Positions 8,529 through 18,115 are shown, counted from the stretch's first letter. The stretch: 64,000 bases of DNA from Ruminococcus sp. (GCA_017525915.1 JAFXSC010000022.1:372001-436000), one strand, 5' to 3'. Numbers and translations are program-made. The notes: generated by a model not told the origin, from the letters alone.

Positions 8529-9154
8529 AGATTCTCCTCTATAAGTTTGATGAGTCCCTCAATCTCTGCCTGTCTCATTTTAAGGCTTACAGTATTGGCG
8601 ATAAGTCTTGCGGATATAGGGGCAACGTCCTCAATGACTTCAAGTCCGTTTTCCTTGAGCGTCGTACCTGTCTCAACGATATCGACGATGCCGTCAGCGA
8701 GCTCGAGGAGCGGTGCAAGCTCGACCGAACCCTCTATCTTGATTATCTCTGTATCCATGCCCTTCTTCTCAAAGAAATGGCGCGATACATTGGGGTATTT
8801 CGTAGCAATTGTCTTGATGCCATAGCCGCCGTAGAAGTCGTAGTCCTTCTTTGTTGCAAGGGCAAATTTGCATTTTCCGAATCCGAGGTCCACCAGTTCG
8901 TAGAACTTGCCGTTCATCTCCATGATAGTATCCTTGCCGACAACGCCCATATCGCACACGCCGTGCTCAACATAGGTTATTACGTCGTTTGCCTTTGCAA
9001 GAACTACTTCAAGATTGGCGTCCGGAACCGGAAGAATGAGCTTTCTGCCTTTCTCGCGGACTGCCGTACAATCAAAGCCGAGCTTTTCGAGAAGTCCGAC
9101 CGTATCTTTTTCAAGCCTGCCCTTTGTAAGAGCCATTCTTATTGGTCTGCTCAT
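8525..9154 (-). CDS. hisG: ATP phosphoribosyltransferase, short form HisG
   Basis: HisG catalyses the first committed step, PRPP plus ATP to PR-ATP. At 209 aa it is the short form, which lacks the C-terminal regulatory domain and works only as a hetero-octamer with HisZ. The PRPP loop IVDIVETGTTLKENGL is intact near residues 155-170, and MTKGRLEK-like LTKGRLEKDT starts the protein. It overlaps hisZ and hisD by 4 bases each, as expected for a complex partner. Confidence 0.96.
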   Translation of the reverse strand: MSRPIRMALTKGRLEKDTVGLLEKLGFDCTAVREKGRKLILPVPDANLEVVLAKANDVITYVEHGVCDMGVVGKDTIMEMNGKFYELVDLGFGKCKFALATKKDYDFYGGYGIKTIATKYPNVSRHFFEKKGMDTEIIKIEGSVELAPLLELADGIVDIVETGTTLKENGLEVIEDVAPISARLIANTVSLKMRQAEIEGLIKLIEENL

Positions 9155-10347
9155 AAAAGTGCCTCCTTGCTGTCTTCTCCGATGACAATGAACTTTGGTA
9201 TCCTGCGCTCTACAGCGTACTCTCTTGCAGAATCAAGGTCGGTGAACAGAGCGTTTTCAACTATCATACCCTGTTCCCTGAGAGAGGCAGCAGCCTTGAA
9301 AGCCTCAGCCTCATAGCCTTCCTCGGCAAATACTACAGCGTCCGCAGTCGGTATTTTCGGAAGCTCGCCGTGCTTCTCGATTATCTTTGTAATGGCATTC
9401 ACATTAACGGCAAAGCCTACTGCCGGAACGTCATATCCGAATTCTGAAATGAGCTTGTCATAACGTCCGCCGGAAAGCACTTCCTCACCGTGACCCTGTA
9501 AATACCCCTTTATGATAAGACCAGTGTAATAATCTGTTTTGTTTACAAGTCCGAGGTCAACTGTTATTTCGCCGCCTTCGCCGCACATCTCAACAGCATC
9601 ATGGTAGATGCCTCTGAGTTCTTCAAGGAGACCGGTGATATTGTCGTCGGACATCAGCTCCTCAGCCTTCTCGAACACCTCCTCGCCGCCGAACAACGCC
9701 GGCAGCTTTTTCAGCGCGGTTATTACGGGACTGCTTCCGATAGAATCAAGCAGATCGTTCAGCGCAGGGAAATTCTTCATCTCAATACGGCGGCGTATCT
9801 TCTCCTTCATATGATCGGATACATCGAGCTTTGCGACAAGTGCGCGGAAAATTCCTATGCTGCCGATTTCAAGTGAGAAAGGCATTCCCATAGCACGAAG
9901 GGAGTCGATAGCTGCCGATATAACTTCAAGGTCTGCTATTTTCAGCTCCGAGCCGATGAGCTCGATACCGGTCTGTACGATCTCGTCGCTCCTGCCTTTC
10001 AGAGCAGGCTCAGTGCGGTAAACTGTCTGGTCATAGCAGAATTTGAGCGGCAGTACAGCGTCCTTCAGACGGGTAGCAACTACTCTTGCGATCGGCATTG
10101 TTGAATCCGGACGCATAACAAGCAGCCTTCCCTTTGCATCTGTGAGCTTGTACATATTCTCCTGTGGGAAATACTGTGAATTGAGGTTAAAAACGTCGAA
10201 GAATTCAAGTCCGGGAGTTATCATCTCACTGTAACCTCTGCTCAGGTACAGTCCCATGAGCTTCTTCTCGACTTCGCGCCGGATAATACATTCACCGAAG
10301 AGCAGATCCTTCGTGCCTTCGGGGGTTATAAGATCATAATTTCGCAT
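9151..10347 (-). CDS. hisZ: ATP phosphoribosyltransferase regulatory subunit HisZ
   Basis: HisZ (398 aa from this start) is a catalytically dead paralogue of histidyl-tRNA synthetase that completes short-form HisG and confers histidine feedback. Class II synthetase motifs are visible: the N-terminal TPEGTKD, motif 2 around YDQTVYRTEP, and the SGGRYDKLISEFG region that replaces the histidine-binding motif. I chose the ATG 10347-10345 because TGGAGG stands 6 bases before it; an earlier methionine at 10374 has no ribosome site. First gene of the histidine operon, downstream of the promoter at 10458-10486. Confidence 0.94.
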   Translation of the reverse strand: MRNYDLITPEGTKDLLFGECIIRREVEKKLMGLYLSRGYSEMITPGLEFFDVFNLNSQYFPQENMYKLTDAKGRLLVMRPDSTMPIARVVATRLKDAVLPLKFCYDQTVYRTEPALKGRSDEIVQTGIELIGSELKIADLEVISAAIDSLRAMGMPFSLEIGSIGIFRALVAKLDVSDHMKEKIRRRIEMKNFPALNDLLDSIGSSPVITALKKLPALFGGEEVFEKAEELMSDDNITGLLEELRGIYHDAVEMCGEGGEITVDLGLVNKTDYYTGLIIKGYLQGHGEEVLSGGRYDKLISEFGYDVPAVGFAVNVNAITKIIEKHGELPKIPTADAVVFAEEGYEAEAFKAAASLREQGMIVENALFTDLDSAREYAVERRIPKFIVIGEDSKEALL

Positions 10348-10457
10348 AATTACCTCCAGTAATACTATATTCACCGCATCTCAGCGCCGCGGTAAGTACA
10401 TACTCCCTTAGCAGGGGAAACAAATACTTTAGTCTGCTAATGTGTTACTATGGTAAT
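10348..10457 (-). promoter_or_regulatory. his operon leader with dyads and a tRNA-like arm
   Basis: About 105 transcribed bases lie between the predicted start site and hisZ. They contain the dyad TTAG-CAGA-CTAA at 10440-10429 and, at 10418-10401, an 18-base stretch identical to the anticodon arm of the tRNA-Ser(GCU) gene at 21510-21599. This stretch can fold into a 5-bp stem with a 7-base loop CUGCUAA. The heptamer TTAGCAG at 10440-10434 is exactly complementary to that loop, so two exclusive structures, or a loop-helix contact, are possible. No T-box core and no U-run terminator are visible. Function is inferred only. Confidence 0.45.
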
Positions 10458-10473
10458 ATGATAACATATTACC
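10452..10473. promoter_or_regulatory. Palindromic operator candidate over the his -10 box
   Basis: A perfect 9-bp inverted repeat, GGTAATATG and CATATTACC, with a 4-base centre, covering the whole -10 box and the promoter-proximal spacer. It is not followed by a U run, so it is more likely a repressor-binding site than a terminator. The regulator is not identified; a histidine-responsive repressor would fit the position. Confidence 0.55.
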
Positions 10474-10486
10474 AAAAGAAAGTCAA
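10458..10486 (-). promoter_or_regulatory. his operon promoter
   Basis: TTGACT at 10486-10481 and TATCAT at 10463-10458 with a 17-base spacer, each one mismatch from the sigma-A consensus. It starts 2 bases beyond the polC stop codon, so histidine genes can be transcribed separately from polC; no terminator separates them. Confidence 0.75.
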
Positions 10487-10487
10487 G

Positions 10488-13400
10488 TCAAAACAATGAG
10501 AGCTGTGCAGAATCGGGTAAATCACCAAATGCACCTATGCTTTTGAGCATATCTATTGTTGTTTTTGACGCACCGCTCTGCTGCTGGAACTCCTCCACCG
10601 AGATGAAACCGCCCTTCTGTGCGGCATCGTATATACCCTTTGCAGCACTCTCACCTACGCCGCTCATTGCCGAGAACGGTATCCTGAGCTTGCCGTCCTC
10701 AACAAGATAATCCTTCGCATGAGACTTGAAAAGGTCAATTGGCAGGAACTCATAGCCGCGAGAGAGCATCTCGTTGGTTATGAGCAGAATATCGTAAAGG
10801 TCGCTCTCCTTCTTCGAGCGGTCATTGCCGAGTGCTTTCAGCTCGTCTATCCTTGCACGAACGGCAGCCTTTCCCTTAACGGCAAGCTCTGCGTCGAAGT
10901 CCTCACCTCTTATCGAGAAGTAGGTCGCGTAGTATTCCAGCGGTCTGTGAAGCTTGAACCAGCCCAGCTTTATCGCCGCGATAACGTAAGCGGCAGCGTG
11001 AGCCTTAGGGAACATATACTTGATCTTCAGACAGCTCTCTATGTACCACTCCGGAACATCGTGGTCGCGGAGCATCTGGATTATCTCCGGTGTAAACTGC
11101 TTCGGTGCCTTGCCCTTACGAGTCCACTCCATTATCTGGAACGCCATTTTCGGCTCAACGTTTTTGTATAGAAGATAGGTCATGATACTGTCACGGGTAC
11201 CGATAACCTCGGATATCGTGCAGACTCCCTGGTCTATGAGGTCCTTCGCATTGCCGAGCCAAACGTCCGTACCGTGGGAAAGTCCCGATATCTGGAGAAA
11301 GTCGCTGAACTTGGTCGGCTTTGCGTCAAGAAGCATCTGTATCGTGAAGCCTGTACCCATTTCGGGTATTCCGAGGCTTCCGGTCTGGCAATATATCTCC
11401 TCCGGCGTAACTCCGAGAACGTCGCAGTTCGTACACATACGGATAACGTCCGGGTCGGAGGTCGGTACGTCCTTTATCTTGATACCGGTGAGGTCTTCAA
11501 GATGCTTGTAGAGCGTAGGAACAACGTGTCCGAGCTCGTCAAGCTTCAGAATCGTATCGTGCAGCGAATTGAAGGTGAAGTGGGTCGTGATTATCTCGGA
11601 ATCGTCCATATCAGCAGGGTGCTGAACAGGCGTGAAGTCGTAAACGTCATAGTCGGACGGCACAACGACCATTCCTCCGGGGTGCTGACCGGTCGTCTTC
11701 TTGATGCCGGTGCAGCCGATAGCAAGACGGTTCATCTCGCTCGCGTTGAGGTTGATGCCGTTCTCCTCGCAGTATTTTTTAACGTAGCCGTAAGCGGTCT
11801 TGTCCGCGACAACAGAAATAGTTCCAGCCTTGAAAACGTTAGCCTTTCCGAAAAGCTGCTCGGTATATCTGTGAGCCCGGAACTGGTACTCATCGGAGAA
11901 GTTAAGGTCGATATCAGGCGCTTTATCGCCGTCGAAGCCGAGGAAGGTCTCAAACGGGATATCGTGACCGTCACGGCGCATATCAGTTCCGCACTCCGGA
12001 CAGTTCTTCGGAGGAAGGTCAAAGCCCGAGCCGTATTTACCGTCCATAAGGAACTCGCTGTGCTTGCACTTCGGGCAGACATAATGCGGAACAAGAGGAT
12101 TGACCTCCGAGATTCCAGCCATTGAAGCTACGAAGGACGACCCTACTGAACCACGCGAGCCCACAAGGTAGCCGTTGTCAACGGAGTTCCACACAAGCTT
12201 CTGCGCGATTATGTACAGCACAGAGAAACCGTGCTTGATAATGGATGAAAGTTCTCTGTCAAGGCGCTTCTCGACCAGCTCCGGAAGCGGATCGCCGTAT
12301 ATCTCATGCGCCTTGTCGTGGGTTATCTTTACAAGTTCCTCCTCCGCGCCCTCGATAGTCGGAGTGAACGTGCCCTTCGGTATCGGACGGACGACCTCTA
12401 TCTGGTCAGCAATGGCGTTGGTATTGGTAATAACTATCTCCTTCGCCTTGTCAGCGCCGAGGAACTCGAACTCAGCGAGCATCTCCTCAGTAGTTCGGAA
12501 GTAGAGCGGAGCCTGATTCTCAGCGTCCTTGAAACCCATTGTCGCAAGGATTATCTTGCGGAATATCGCGTCCTTCGGGTCGATGAAGTGGACGTCGCAG
12601 GTCGCGCAGACCGGTATGCCCAGCCTATCGCCGAGCTCAACTATTGAACGGTTAAGCCCGCGGAGCTCGTCCTCAGTCCAGACCGTCCCCTCGCGTATCA
12701 TGAAGTTATTGTTTGCTATCGGCTGTATTTCGAGGTAATCGTAGAACTTAGCGATACGCTCGATGTACTCCTCCGAGCGGAGATGCACCATTGCCTGAAA
12801 CAGTTCTCCGGACTCGCAGGCGCTTCCGAAAATAAGCCCCTCGCGGTACTTCATCAGCACCGATTTAGGTATCAGCGGTCTCTTGTAGAAATAATCGAGG
12901 TTGCTGAACGAAACTAGCCGGTAGAGGTTTTTCAGTCCAGCCTGATTGCGGACAAGAATGATATGGTGGTAGCTTTTCAGCTTCTTGACTTCTATCTCAT
13001 CAACAAGAGAGTTGATCTCGGCGAGTGACTTCATGCCGCGGTCGTTTTTGAGCCTTCCGGCTAGCTCTATGTATATCTTTGCAAGTATCTGAGCGTCCTC
13101 GGAAGCGCGGTGATGGTCGAATTTTCCAAGCTTCAGTGCCTTTGCTACCAGATTGAGCTTATAACGTCCCATATCCGGAAGCATCGCCTGACTGAGAATT
13201 AGTGTATCGAGCCATGAATACTCAAACTCAATGCCGTTACGCTTGCAGACCTGATTGATCATGTTCGTGTCGAAACGGGCATTGTGCGCCACAAGCACAG
13301 GCTTTTCGCCGCAGAATTCCATGAATTTCCGCAGAGCCTCAGCCTCACCGGGAGCGTTTGCAACATCAGCATCGGTTATGCCGGTCAGGTCAGTTACCTT

Positions 13401-14819
13401 CTCGGGTATGTGGAATCCCGGATTGACCTTCGTATTGAAGGTGTCGATTATCTGGAGATTTTTCAGCTTGAATGCACCTATCTCCGTAAGCCTGTCGTTT
13501 GCAAAGCTCAGACCCGTAGTCTCTACGTCAAAAACTATTATCTCGTCATCGAGGGAACGGCTGTCCTCGCCGTAAAGTATCATGTCCTTTTCGCCGTCGA
13601 TATCATTGACGACATAAGCCTCCATGCCGTAGATGACCTTGAAGTTCTTGGGCATATTGTACATACAGTCCGGGAAAGCCTGAACGTTACCGTGGTCGGT
13701 TATCGCCATAGCCTGATGTCCCCACGCGGCAGCCCTGTTGATGAGAGTTACCGGATCGGTAACGGCGTCCATAGCGGACATATTGGTATGGCAGTGGAGC
13801 TCAACGCGCTTCTCGGGATAGTTGTCCATTTTCGGTATACGCTTTACCTTTATTATCGAATGGGGAGATATAACGATATCACGGGCGTACTGGTCATAAT
13901 CGACCTTTCCGCTCACGAGCAGTGCTGTGCCGTTCTTGATGCTGCCGAGTCCCATGTCGGATATCTCCTTGTTCGAGCCGAAGACCTTGACCTTCATCGA
14001 ACCGCTGTAATCGGTGATATCAAAGGTCGCAACAGTCTTTTCGTTGCGGAGCTCCTTGATCTCAGAAGCGAAAACATCTCCGACGACCGTTATCTTCTCA
14101 CCGAGCCGCTGAACGGCTTCGTTTATCGGAAGCGGCTTCTCGCGGATAGCCCTGCCCTTTATTATCTCTGCTGACTCCGGGTCGAATTCCGTATCGAGTG
14201 AAGTTTTATCAACGGCAGCGGTCGGTATCGCTGCCTGACGCGCCTCCGCAAGCTTCTCCTGCTCCGTTTTTTCAGGAACGAGCTGGTCGCTGTAATCGGG
14301 AAGCTCGGCTTCAAGGCGCTCAATCATCTCGTCGTAATCTGCCTGAACGACCTCAGTCTTTCCGCCGAGGGAAATACTGAAACGAAGTCCGAACTGGTTG
14401 TAGATGAGCTTCGAGAGCCTGAGACTGACCTGTGCGCCCTCGAGCATATCGAGACCTCCGTGAGTAAGTCCGATATTTATAATGTCCTTGCCGAGAGTGA
14501 TATCCGCACCGTCAAGGAAGCCGTTCATTACAGGCACATCACGCTTCAGAAGTGCAATAGCCTCGCTGAAAGCCTCCGCGCCGAATCTCTCCTCCGGATA
14601 GCGGCAGTGGAGCCTTACCCTGTCCACCTTCAGCGCGGCTTCAAGTGCCTTTTCAAAGGCAAAGATGTCCGCCGAGGGAACGATTTCCGGAAACAGCGCA
14701 AAGAAATTTATATTGTCCAGCTTCTCGGTATATGTTATCTTGTATATCTCTCCGCTGCGGACGCTCTCCGGTATCTCCGCCCCGTAATCCCTGAGAAATT
14801 CAGCTAAGTTTATATTCAT
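10488..14819 (-). CDS. polC: DNA polymerase III PolC, Gram-positive type
   Basis: PolC (1443 aa, typical length) is the replicative polymerase of low-GC Gram-positives. In order: N-terminal domain; OB fold near 240-330 (ITVVGDVFASEI); PHP domain starting VELHCHTNMSAMDAVTDP; an inserted 3'-5' exonuclease IIVFDVETTGLSF with the DEDD pattern; then the rest of PHP, a zinc-finger module with CPKC and CPEC pairs, and the polymerase palm with PDIDLNFSDEY. It ends with a helix-hairpin region and a DLPDSAQLSLF tail that resembles the clamp-binding motif. It lies one base after ispG in the cell-envelope and isoprenoid operon. Confidence 0.98.
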   Translation of the reverse strand: MNINLAEFLRDYGAEIPESVRSGEIYKITYTEKLDNINFFALFPEIVPSADIFAFEKALEAALKVDRVRLHCRYPEERFGAEAFSEAIALLKRDVPVMNGFLDGADITLGKDIINIGLTHGGLDMLEGAQVSLRLSKLIYNQFGLRFSISLGGKTEVVQADYDEMIERLEAELPDYSDQLVPEKTEQEKLAEARQAAIPTAAVDKTSLDTEFDPESAEIIKGRAIREKPLPINEAVQRLGEKITVVGDVFASEIKELRNEKTVATFDITDYSGSMKVKVFGSNKEISDMGLGSIKNGTALLVSGKVDYDQYARDIVISPHSIIKVKRIPKMDNYPEKRVELHCHTNMSAMDAVTDPVTLINRAAAWGHQAMAITDHGNVQAFPDCMYNMPKNFKVIYGMEAYVVNDIDGEKDMILYGEDSRSLDDEIIVFDVETTGLSFANDRLTEIGAFKLKNLQIIDTFNTKVNPGFHIPEKVTDLTGITDADVANAPGEAEALRKFMEFCGEKPVLVAHNARFDTNMINQVCKRNGIEFEYSWLDTLILSQAMLPDMGRYKLNLVAKALKLGKFDHHRASEDAQILAKIYIELAGRLKNDRGMKSLAEINSLVDEIEVKKLKSYHHIILVRNQAGLKNLYRLVSFSNLDYFYKRPLIPKSVLMKYREGLIFGSACESGELFQAMVHLRSEEYIERIAKFYDYLEIQPIANNNFMIREGTVWTEDELRGLNRSIVELGDRLGIPVCATCDVHFIDPKDAIFRKIILATMGFKDAENQAPLYFRTTEEMLAEFEFLGADKAKEIVITNTNAIADQIEVVRPIPKGTFTPTIEGAEEELVKITHDKAHEIYGDPLPELVEKRLDRELSSIIKHGFSVLYIIAQKLVWNSVDNGYLVGSRGSVGSSFVASMAGISEVNPLVPHYVCPKCKHSEFLMDGKYGSGFDLPPKNCPECGTDMRRDGHDIPFETFLGFDGDKAPDIDLNFSDEYQFRAHRYTEQLFGKANVFKAGTISVVADKTAYGYVKKYCEENGINLNASEMNRLAIGCTGIKKTTGQHPGGMVVVPSDYDVYDFTPVQHPADMDDSEIITTHFTFNSLHDTILKLDELGHVVPTLYKHLEDLTGIKIKDVPTSDPDVIRMCTNCDVLGVTPEEIYCQTGSLGIPEMGTGFTIQMLLDAKPTKFSDFLQISGLSHGTDVWLGNAKDLIDQGVCTISEVIGTRDSIMTYLLYKNVEPKMAFQIMEWTRKGKAPKQFTPEIIQMLRDHDVPEWYIESCLKIKYMFPKAHAAAYVIAAIKLGWFKLHRPLEYYATYFSIRGEDFDAELAVKGKAAVRARIDELKALGNDRSKKESDLYDILLITNEMLSRGYEFLPIDLFKSHAKDYLVEDGKLRIPFSAMSGVGESAAKGIYDAAQKGGFISVEEFQQQSGASKTTIDMLKSIGAFGDLPDSAQLSLF

Positions 14820-14820
14820 C

Positions 14821-15858
14821 TCAAAGCTTGTCTACCTCTGCAAGAAGCTCGGCGACAATGTCCTCCTCCTTGATTTTTCGCTGTGAACCGTCCTTGCGGA
14901 AGATCACTGCACAGCCGTCACCGCCGGCAATTCCGACATCTGCTTCCCTTGCCTCTCCGGGACCGTTCACAACACAGCCCATAACGGCTACGGTTATGTC
15001 CTTTTCAACATTTTTGAGTGCTTCCTCGACCTTTTTCGCAGTTCCTATCAAGTCGATGCGTGTGCGTCCGCAGGTGGGACAGGATACCATTCTCACGCCG
15101 CCGCGCTTGCCTATACATCTGAGGATATCCTTTGCGGCTTCTATCTCCTTCACAGGGTCATCCGTAAGGGAAACGCGGATAGTTTCGCCTATGCCATCGC
15201 AGAGCAGAGAGCCGATGCCGACTGCCGACTTGATAAGTCCCATTCTCTCGGTGCCTGCCTCGGTAACTCCGAGATGGAGCGGATAGCTGCACTTCTCGGC
15301 TGCGAGCCTGTATGAAGCTATCATACGGCTTACGTCAGATGACTTTATGGATATTACTATGTCTTCAAAATCGAAATGCTCCAGCATAGCTGCATGGTTC
15401 AGCGCACTTTCTACAAGAGCCTCCGGTGTGGGAGAACCGTACTTTGCAAGCAGCTCCTTTTCGAGCGAGCCGGAGTTCACACCGATGCGGATAGGGATAT
15501 TCCTCGAACGGCAGGCTTCAACGACTGCCTTTACCCTGTCCATTCCGCCGATGTTTCCAGGATTTATGCGTATCTTGTCTATACCGGCCGCGGCAGCCTC
15601 TATCGCAAGGCGGTAGTCAAAATGGATATCCGCTACGAGCGGTATCTTCACAGCCTCCTTGATAGCAGGAATGAGCCTTACTGCGTCCATATCCGGTATC
15701 GCGGCGCGTACTATCTCGCAGCCTGCCTTTTCAAGCTCAACAGCCTGCTTTACGCTCCCTTCGATATCGTCCGAGCGGACGTTCAGCATAGACTGGATGT
15801 ATATGTGTTTTCCGTCGAGGACACAGTCCCCTATCTTAACAGGTCTGACATTTCTCAT
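14821..15858 (-). CDS. ispG: HMBPP synthase IspG (GcpE)
   Basis: IspG (345 aa) reduces MEcPP to HMBPP in the methylerythritol phosphate pathway using a 4Fe-4S cluster. The short bacterial form is seen: a TIM barrel with VADIHFDYRLA, then the cluster ligands in SCPTCGRTRID and VMGCVVNGPGEA. dxr and dxs of the same pathway are elsewhere in this window, so three of the seven pathway enzymes are present. It sits 3 bases after rseP and 1 before polC. Confidence 0.97.
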   Translation of the reverse strand: MRNVRPVKIGDCVLDGKHIYIQSMLNVRSDDIEGSVKQAVELEKAGCEIVRAAIPDMDAVRLIPAIKEAVKIPLVADIHFDYRLAIEAAAAGIDKIRINPGNIGGMDRVKAVVEACRSRNIPIRIGVNSGSLEKELLAKYGSPTPEALVESALNHAAMLEHFDFEDIVISIKSSDVSRMIASYRLAAEKCSYPLHLGVTEAGTERMGLIKSAVGIGSLLCDGIGETIRVSLTDDPVKEIEAAKDILRCIGKRGGVRMVSCPTCGRTRIDLIGTAKKVEEALKNVEKDITVAVMGCVVNGPGEAREADVGIAGGDGCAVIFRKDGSQRKIKEEDIVAELLAEVDKL

Positions 15859-15861
15859 ATT

Positions 15862-16923
15862 TTAACCTCCAGAAACAAGTCTTACGATGTCGTTATAGGT
15901 TGCCAGAAGCATGAGACCTATCAGCAGGGCGATACCTGCAAGATGAACGTATCCCTCATGCTCAGGCTTGACGGGCTTGCGGCGGATAAGCTCGATAAGG
16001 CAGAACAGAAGTCTTCCGCCGTCGAGACCGGGTATCGGGAGAAGATTGAAGATACCTACGTTTATGCTTATAAGCGCCGACATATAGAACAGCTGGAACA
16101 ATGCGTCCTTCTTGTCCTCGCTCTTTTCGGTCGCTTCACTTATCGTTGAAACTACGCCAACAGGACCGGAGACTTCCTCTTTTTCAGCCTTTCCGGTAGC
16201 AAGCTGCTTCAGCGACATTCCGACCATGTGTCCCATTGACATGAACAGCTTTGAAGAGCCGCCGATGACTGTGAGCGGAGTCTTATCCTTGTATACAAGT
16301 CCGAAATCCACCATGTCATTGTCGCGTATATCGCGGAATTCAACGTCTTCAAGCTCTATCCTCTCACCGTCGCGCTCAACTATCACGTCATGGGTATGGG
16401 TCTTGGCTGTTGCAAATATATAGCTCAGGTCAAGGTAGCTGAAAATGTGTATGCCGTCCACCTCAACAAACCTGTCGCCGTGGCGCAGACCGGTCTCGTA
16501 GCTCTTTGAATAGTAGGTTATATTTCCGGAATCGTCCTGCTTGCCGTAGAATCCCTTGACCTTGGTGGTAGCCACACCGCCCTCGGACATACACACCATG
16601 CCTATGAGCAGTATAAATCCTAGCACGAAGTTCATGAACGGTCCCGCAAAGAGAACTACAGCTCTTTTCCAGAGCTTTGCATTGCGGAAGCTCCGCGGAT
16701 CTTCCGATTCGGCATCCTCGTCCTGCATAGCACAGTAGCCGCCCATAGGTATCCAGCGCAGCGAGTACATTGTCTCTCCCTTTTTGCGCTGAACTATCTT
16801 CGGTCCCATTCCTATTGAAAATTCCAGCACCTTTATTCCGCTGAGCTTGGCGCATATGAAATGCCCGAACTCATGGACGGTCACTATCAGACCGAATATC
16901 AGAAGTGCTATGATTATACCCAT
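15862..16923 (-). CDS. rseP: Site-2 membrane metalloprotease RseP
   Basis: A 353-aa intramembrane zinc protease of the RseP/RasP type, which cuts anti-sigma factors and leftover signal peptides within the membrane. The zinc motif HEFGH is at residues 17-21 in the first helix, and the third ligand is in the LDGG motif (PIPGLDGGRLL) near residue 296. A PDZ-like region lies between (about 120-200; HGDRFVEVDGI). Helices near 95-115 and 330-350 complete the topology. In the usual Firmicutes order after dxr and before ispG. Confidence 0.96.
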   Translation of the reverse strand: MGIIIALLIFGLIVTVHEFGHFICAKLSGIKVLEFSIGMGPKIVQRKKGETMYSLRWIPMGGYCAMQDEDAESEDPRSFRNAKLWKRAVVLFAGPFMNFVLGFILLIGMVCMSEGGVATTKVKGFYGKQDDSGNITYYSKSYETGLRHGDRFVEVDGIHIFSYLDLSYIFATAKTHTHDVIVERDGERIELEDVEFRDIRDNDMVDFGLVYKDKTPLTVIGGSSKLFMSMGHMVGMSLKQLATGKAEKEEVSGPVGVVSTISEATEKSEDKKDALFQLFYMSALISINVGIFNLLPIPGLDGGRLLFCLIELIRRKPVKPEHEGYVHLAGIALLIGLMLLATYNDIVRLVSGG

Positions 16924-16951
16924 TGCTATTTATCCTTTCTTATGCCAAAGC

Positions 16952-18103
16952 TTATCTCTCTGCAACAGCTGCACGGACATAGTCTCTTGCTGCCGTGTCA
17001 GCCTTCATTACATCGTCATAGCAGTTTATCTCAGAAGCGCCGAACTTATCCAGAACGGAAGACACTATCTCTCCGATGCTTATGAAGCTTATCTCGTCGT
17101 TCAGGAAGGCGAGTACCGCCTCCTCATTTGCGGAATTCACAAGACAGGGGTATGCGCCGCCGCGCTTGATGGCCTCGATAGCAGCGCCGAGGCACCTGAA
17201 TGTATCAATATCAGGCTTCTCGAAGGTAAGTCTGCCGTAATCCGTGAGTGAGAGCCTGCCGGTCGGACAGCTCACGCGGTCAGGATAGAGCAGGGCATAC
17301 TGTATAGGTATCTTCATGTCCGGAACGCCAAGCTGTGCAATGACGGAATAGTCATTGTACTCGACCGCCGAATGTACGACACTCTGTCTGTGTACGACTA
17401 TCTCTATCTGTTCGGGTTCAAGGTCGAACAGCCATTTTGCTTCGATGAATTCAAGTCCCTTGTTCATAAGTGTAGCAGAGTCGATGGTTATTTTATTGCC
17501 CATGTCCCAGTTAGGGTGGTGAAGAGCCTGTTCCTTGGTCACACTTTTCAGCTCCTCGTAGGTCTTGCCGAAGAACGGTCCACCGGAAGCTGTAAGTATC
17601 ACCTTGCTGAGCTGTGAGCGCTTGTTGCCCTGAAGGCACTGGAATATAGCCGAATGCTCGCTGTCCACAGGGTAGAGCTTCACGCCTTTTTTCGCTATTT
17701 CAGACATAACAAGCTCGCCGCCTGCAACAAGTGTCTCCTTGTTTGCGAGAGCGATATCCTTGCCGGCATCAATGGCAGTCAAGGTCGGGAGAAGGCCGAC
17801 CATTCCGACTACTGAATTAAGCACGATATCAGTCTGCGGAAGAGCAGCGATCTCACAGAGACCTTCCATGCCGCAGACTATCTTCACGTTCATGTCTGCA
17901 AGCTCAGCCTTCAGTTCAGGGTATTTCTCCTCGTTGTAAATGCCGACATACTCGGGTCTGAACTTCCGCGCCTGTTCGGCAAGCAGCCTGACGCTGCTAT
18001 GGGCTGCAAGTGCTGTAACGCCGATATCATGCTTTTCGCAAACCTCAAGAGACTGCGTACCTATCGAACCTGTCGAACCGAGGACAGATACTGTTTTCTT
18101 CAT
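16952..18103 (-). CDS. dxr: DXP reductoisomerase Dxr
   Basis: Dxr (383 aa) converts DXP to MEP with NADPH, the committed step of the non-mevalonate pathway. The nucleotide loop GSTGSIGTQ opens the protein, and PVDSEHSAIFQCLQG and ASGGPFFG mark the metal and substrate sites. I start at the ATG 18103-18101, with AAGGTG 6 bases before it; the reading frame also offers a GTG at 18112, inside that ribosome site. It is preceded by a structured region rather than the usual tight junction with cdsA. Confidence 0.96.
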   Translation of the reverse strand: MKKTVSVLGSTGSIGTQSLEVCEKHDIGVTALAAHSSVRLLAEQARKFRPEYVGIYNEEKYPELKAELADMNVKIVCGMEGLCEIAALPQTDIVLNSVVGMVGLLPTLTAIDAGKDIALANKETLVAGGELVMSEIAKKGVKLYPVDSEHSAIFQCLQGNKRSQLSKVILTASGGPFFGKTYEELKSVTKEQALHHPNWDMGNKITIDSATLMNKGLEFIEAKWLFDLEPEQIEIVVHRQSVVHSAVEYNDYSVIAQLGVPDMKIPIQYALLYPDRVSCPTGRLSLTDYGRLTFEKPDIDTFRCLGAAIEAIKRGGAYPCLVNSANEEAVLAFLNDEISFISIGEIVSSVLDKFGASEINCYDDVMKADTAARDYVRAAVAER

Positions 18104-18115
18104 TCTGTTCACCTT

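Noticed and set aside
10348-10490. T-box riboswitch in front of hisZ
   Set aside because: The conserved T-box antiterminator core and a terminator with U run are absent, and the leader is only about 105 bases. The AGC-containing heptamer is suggestive but not enough.
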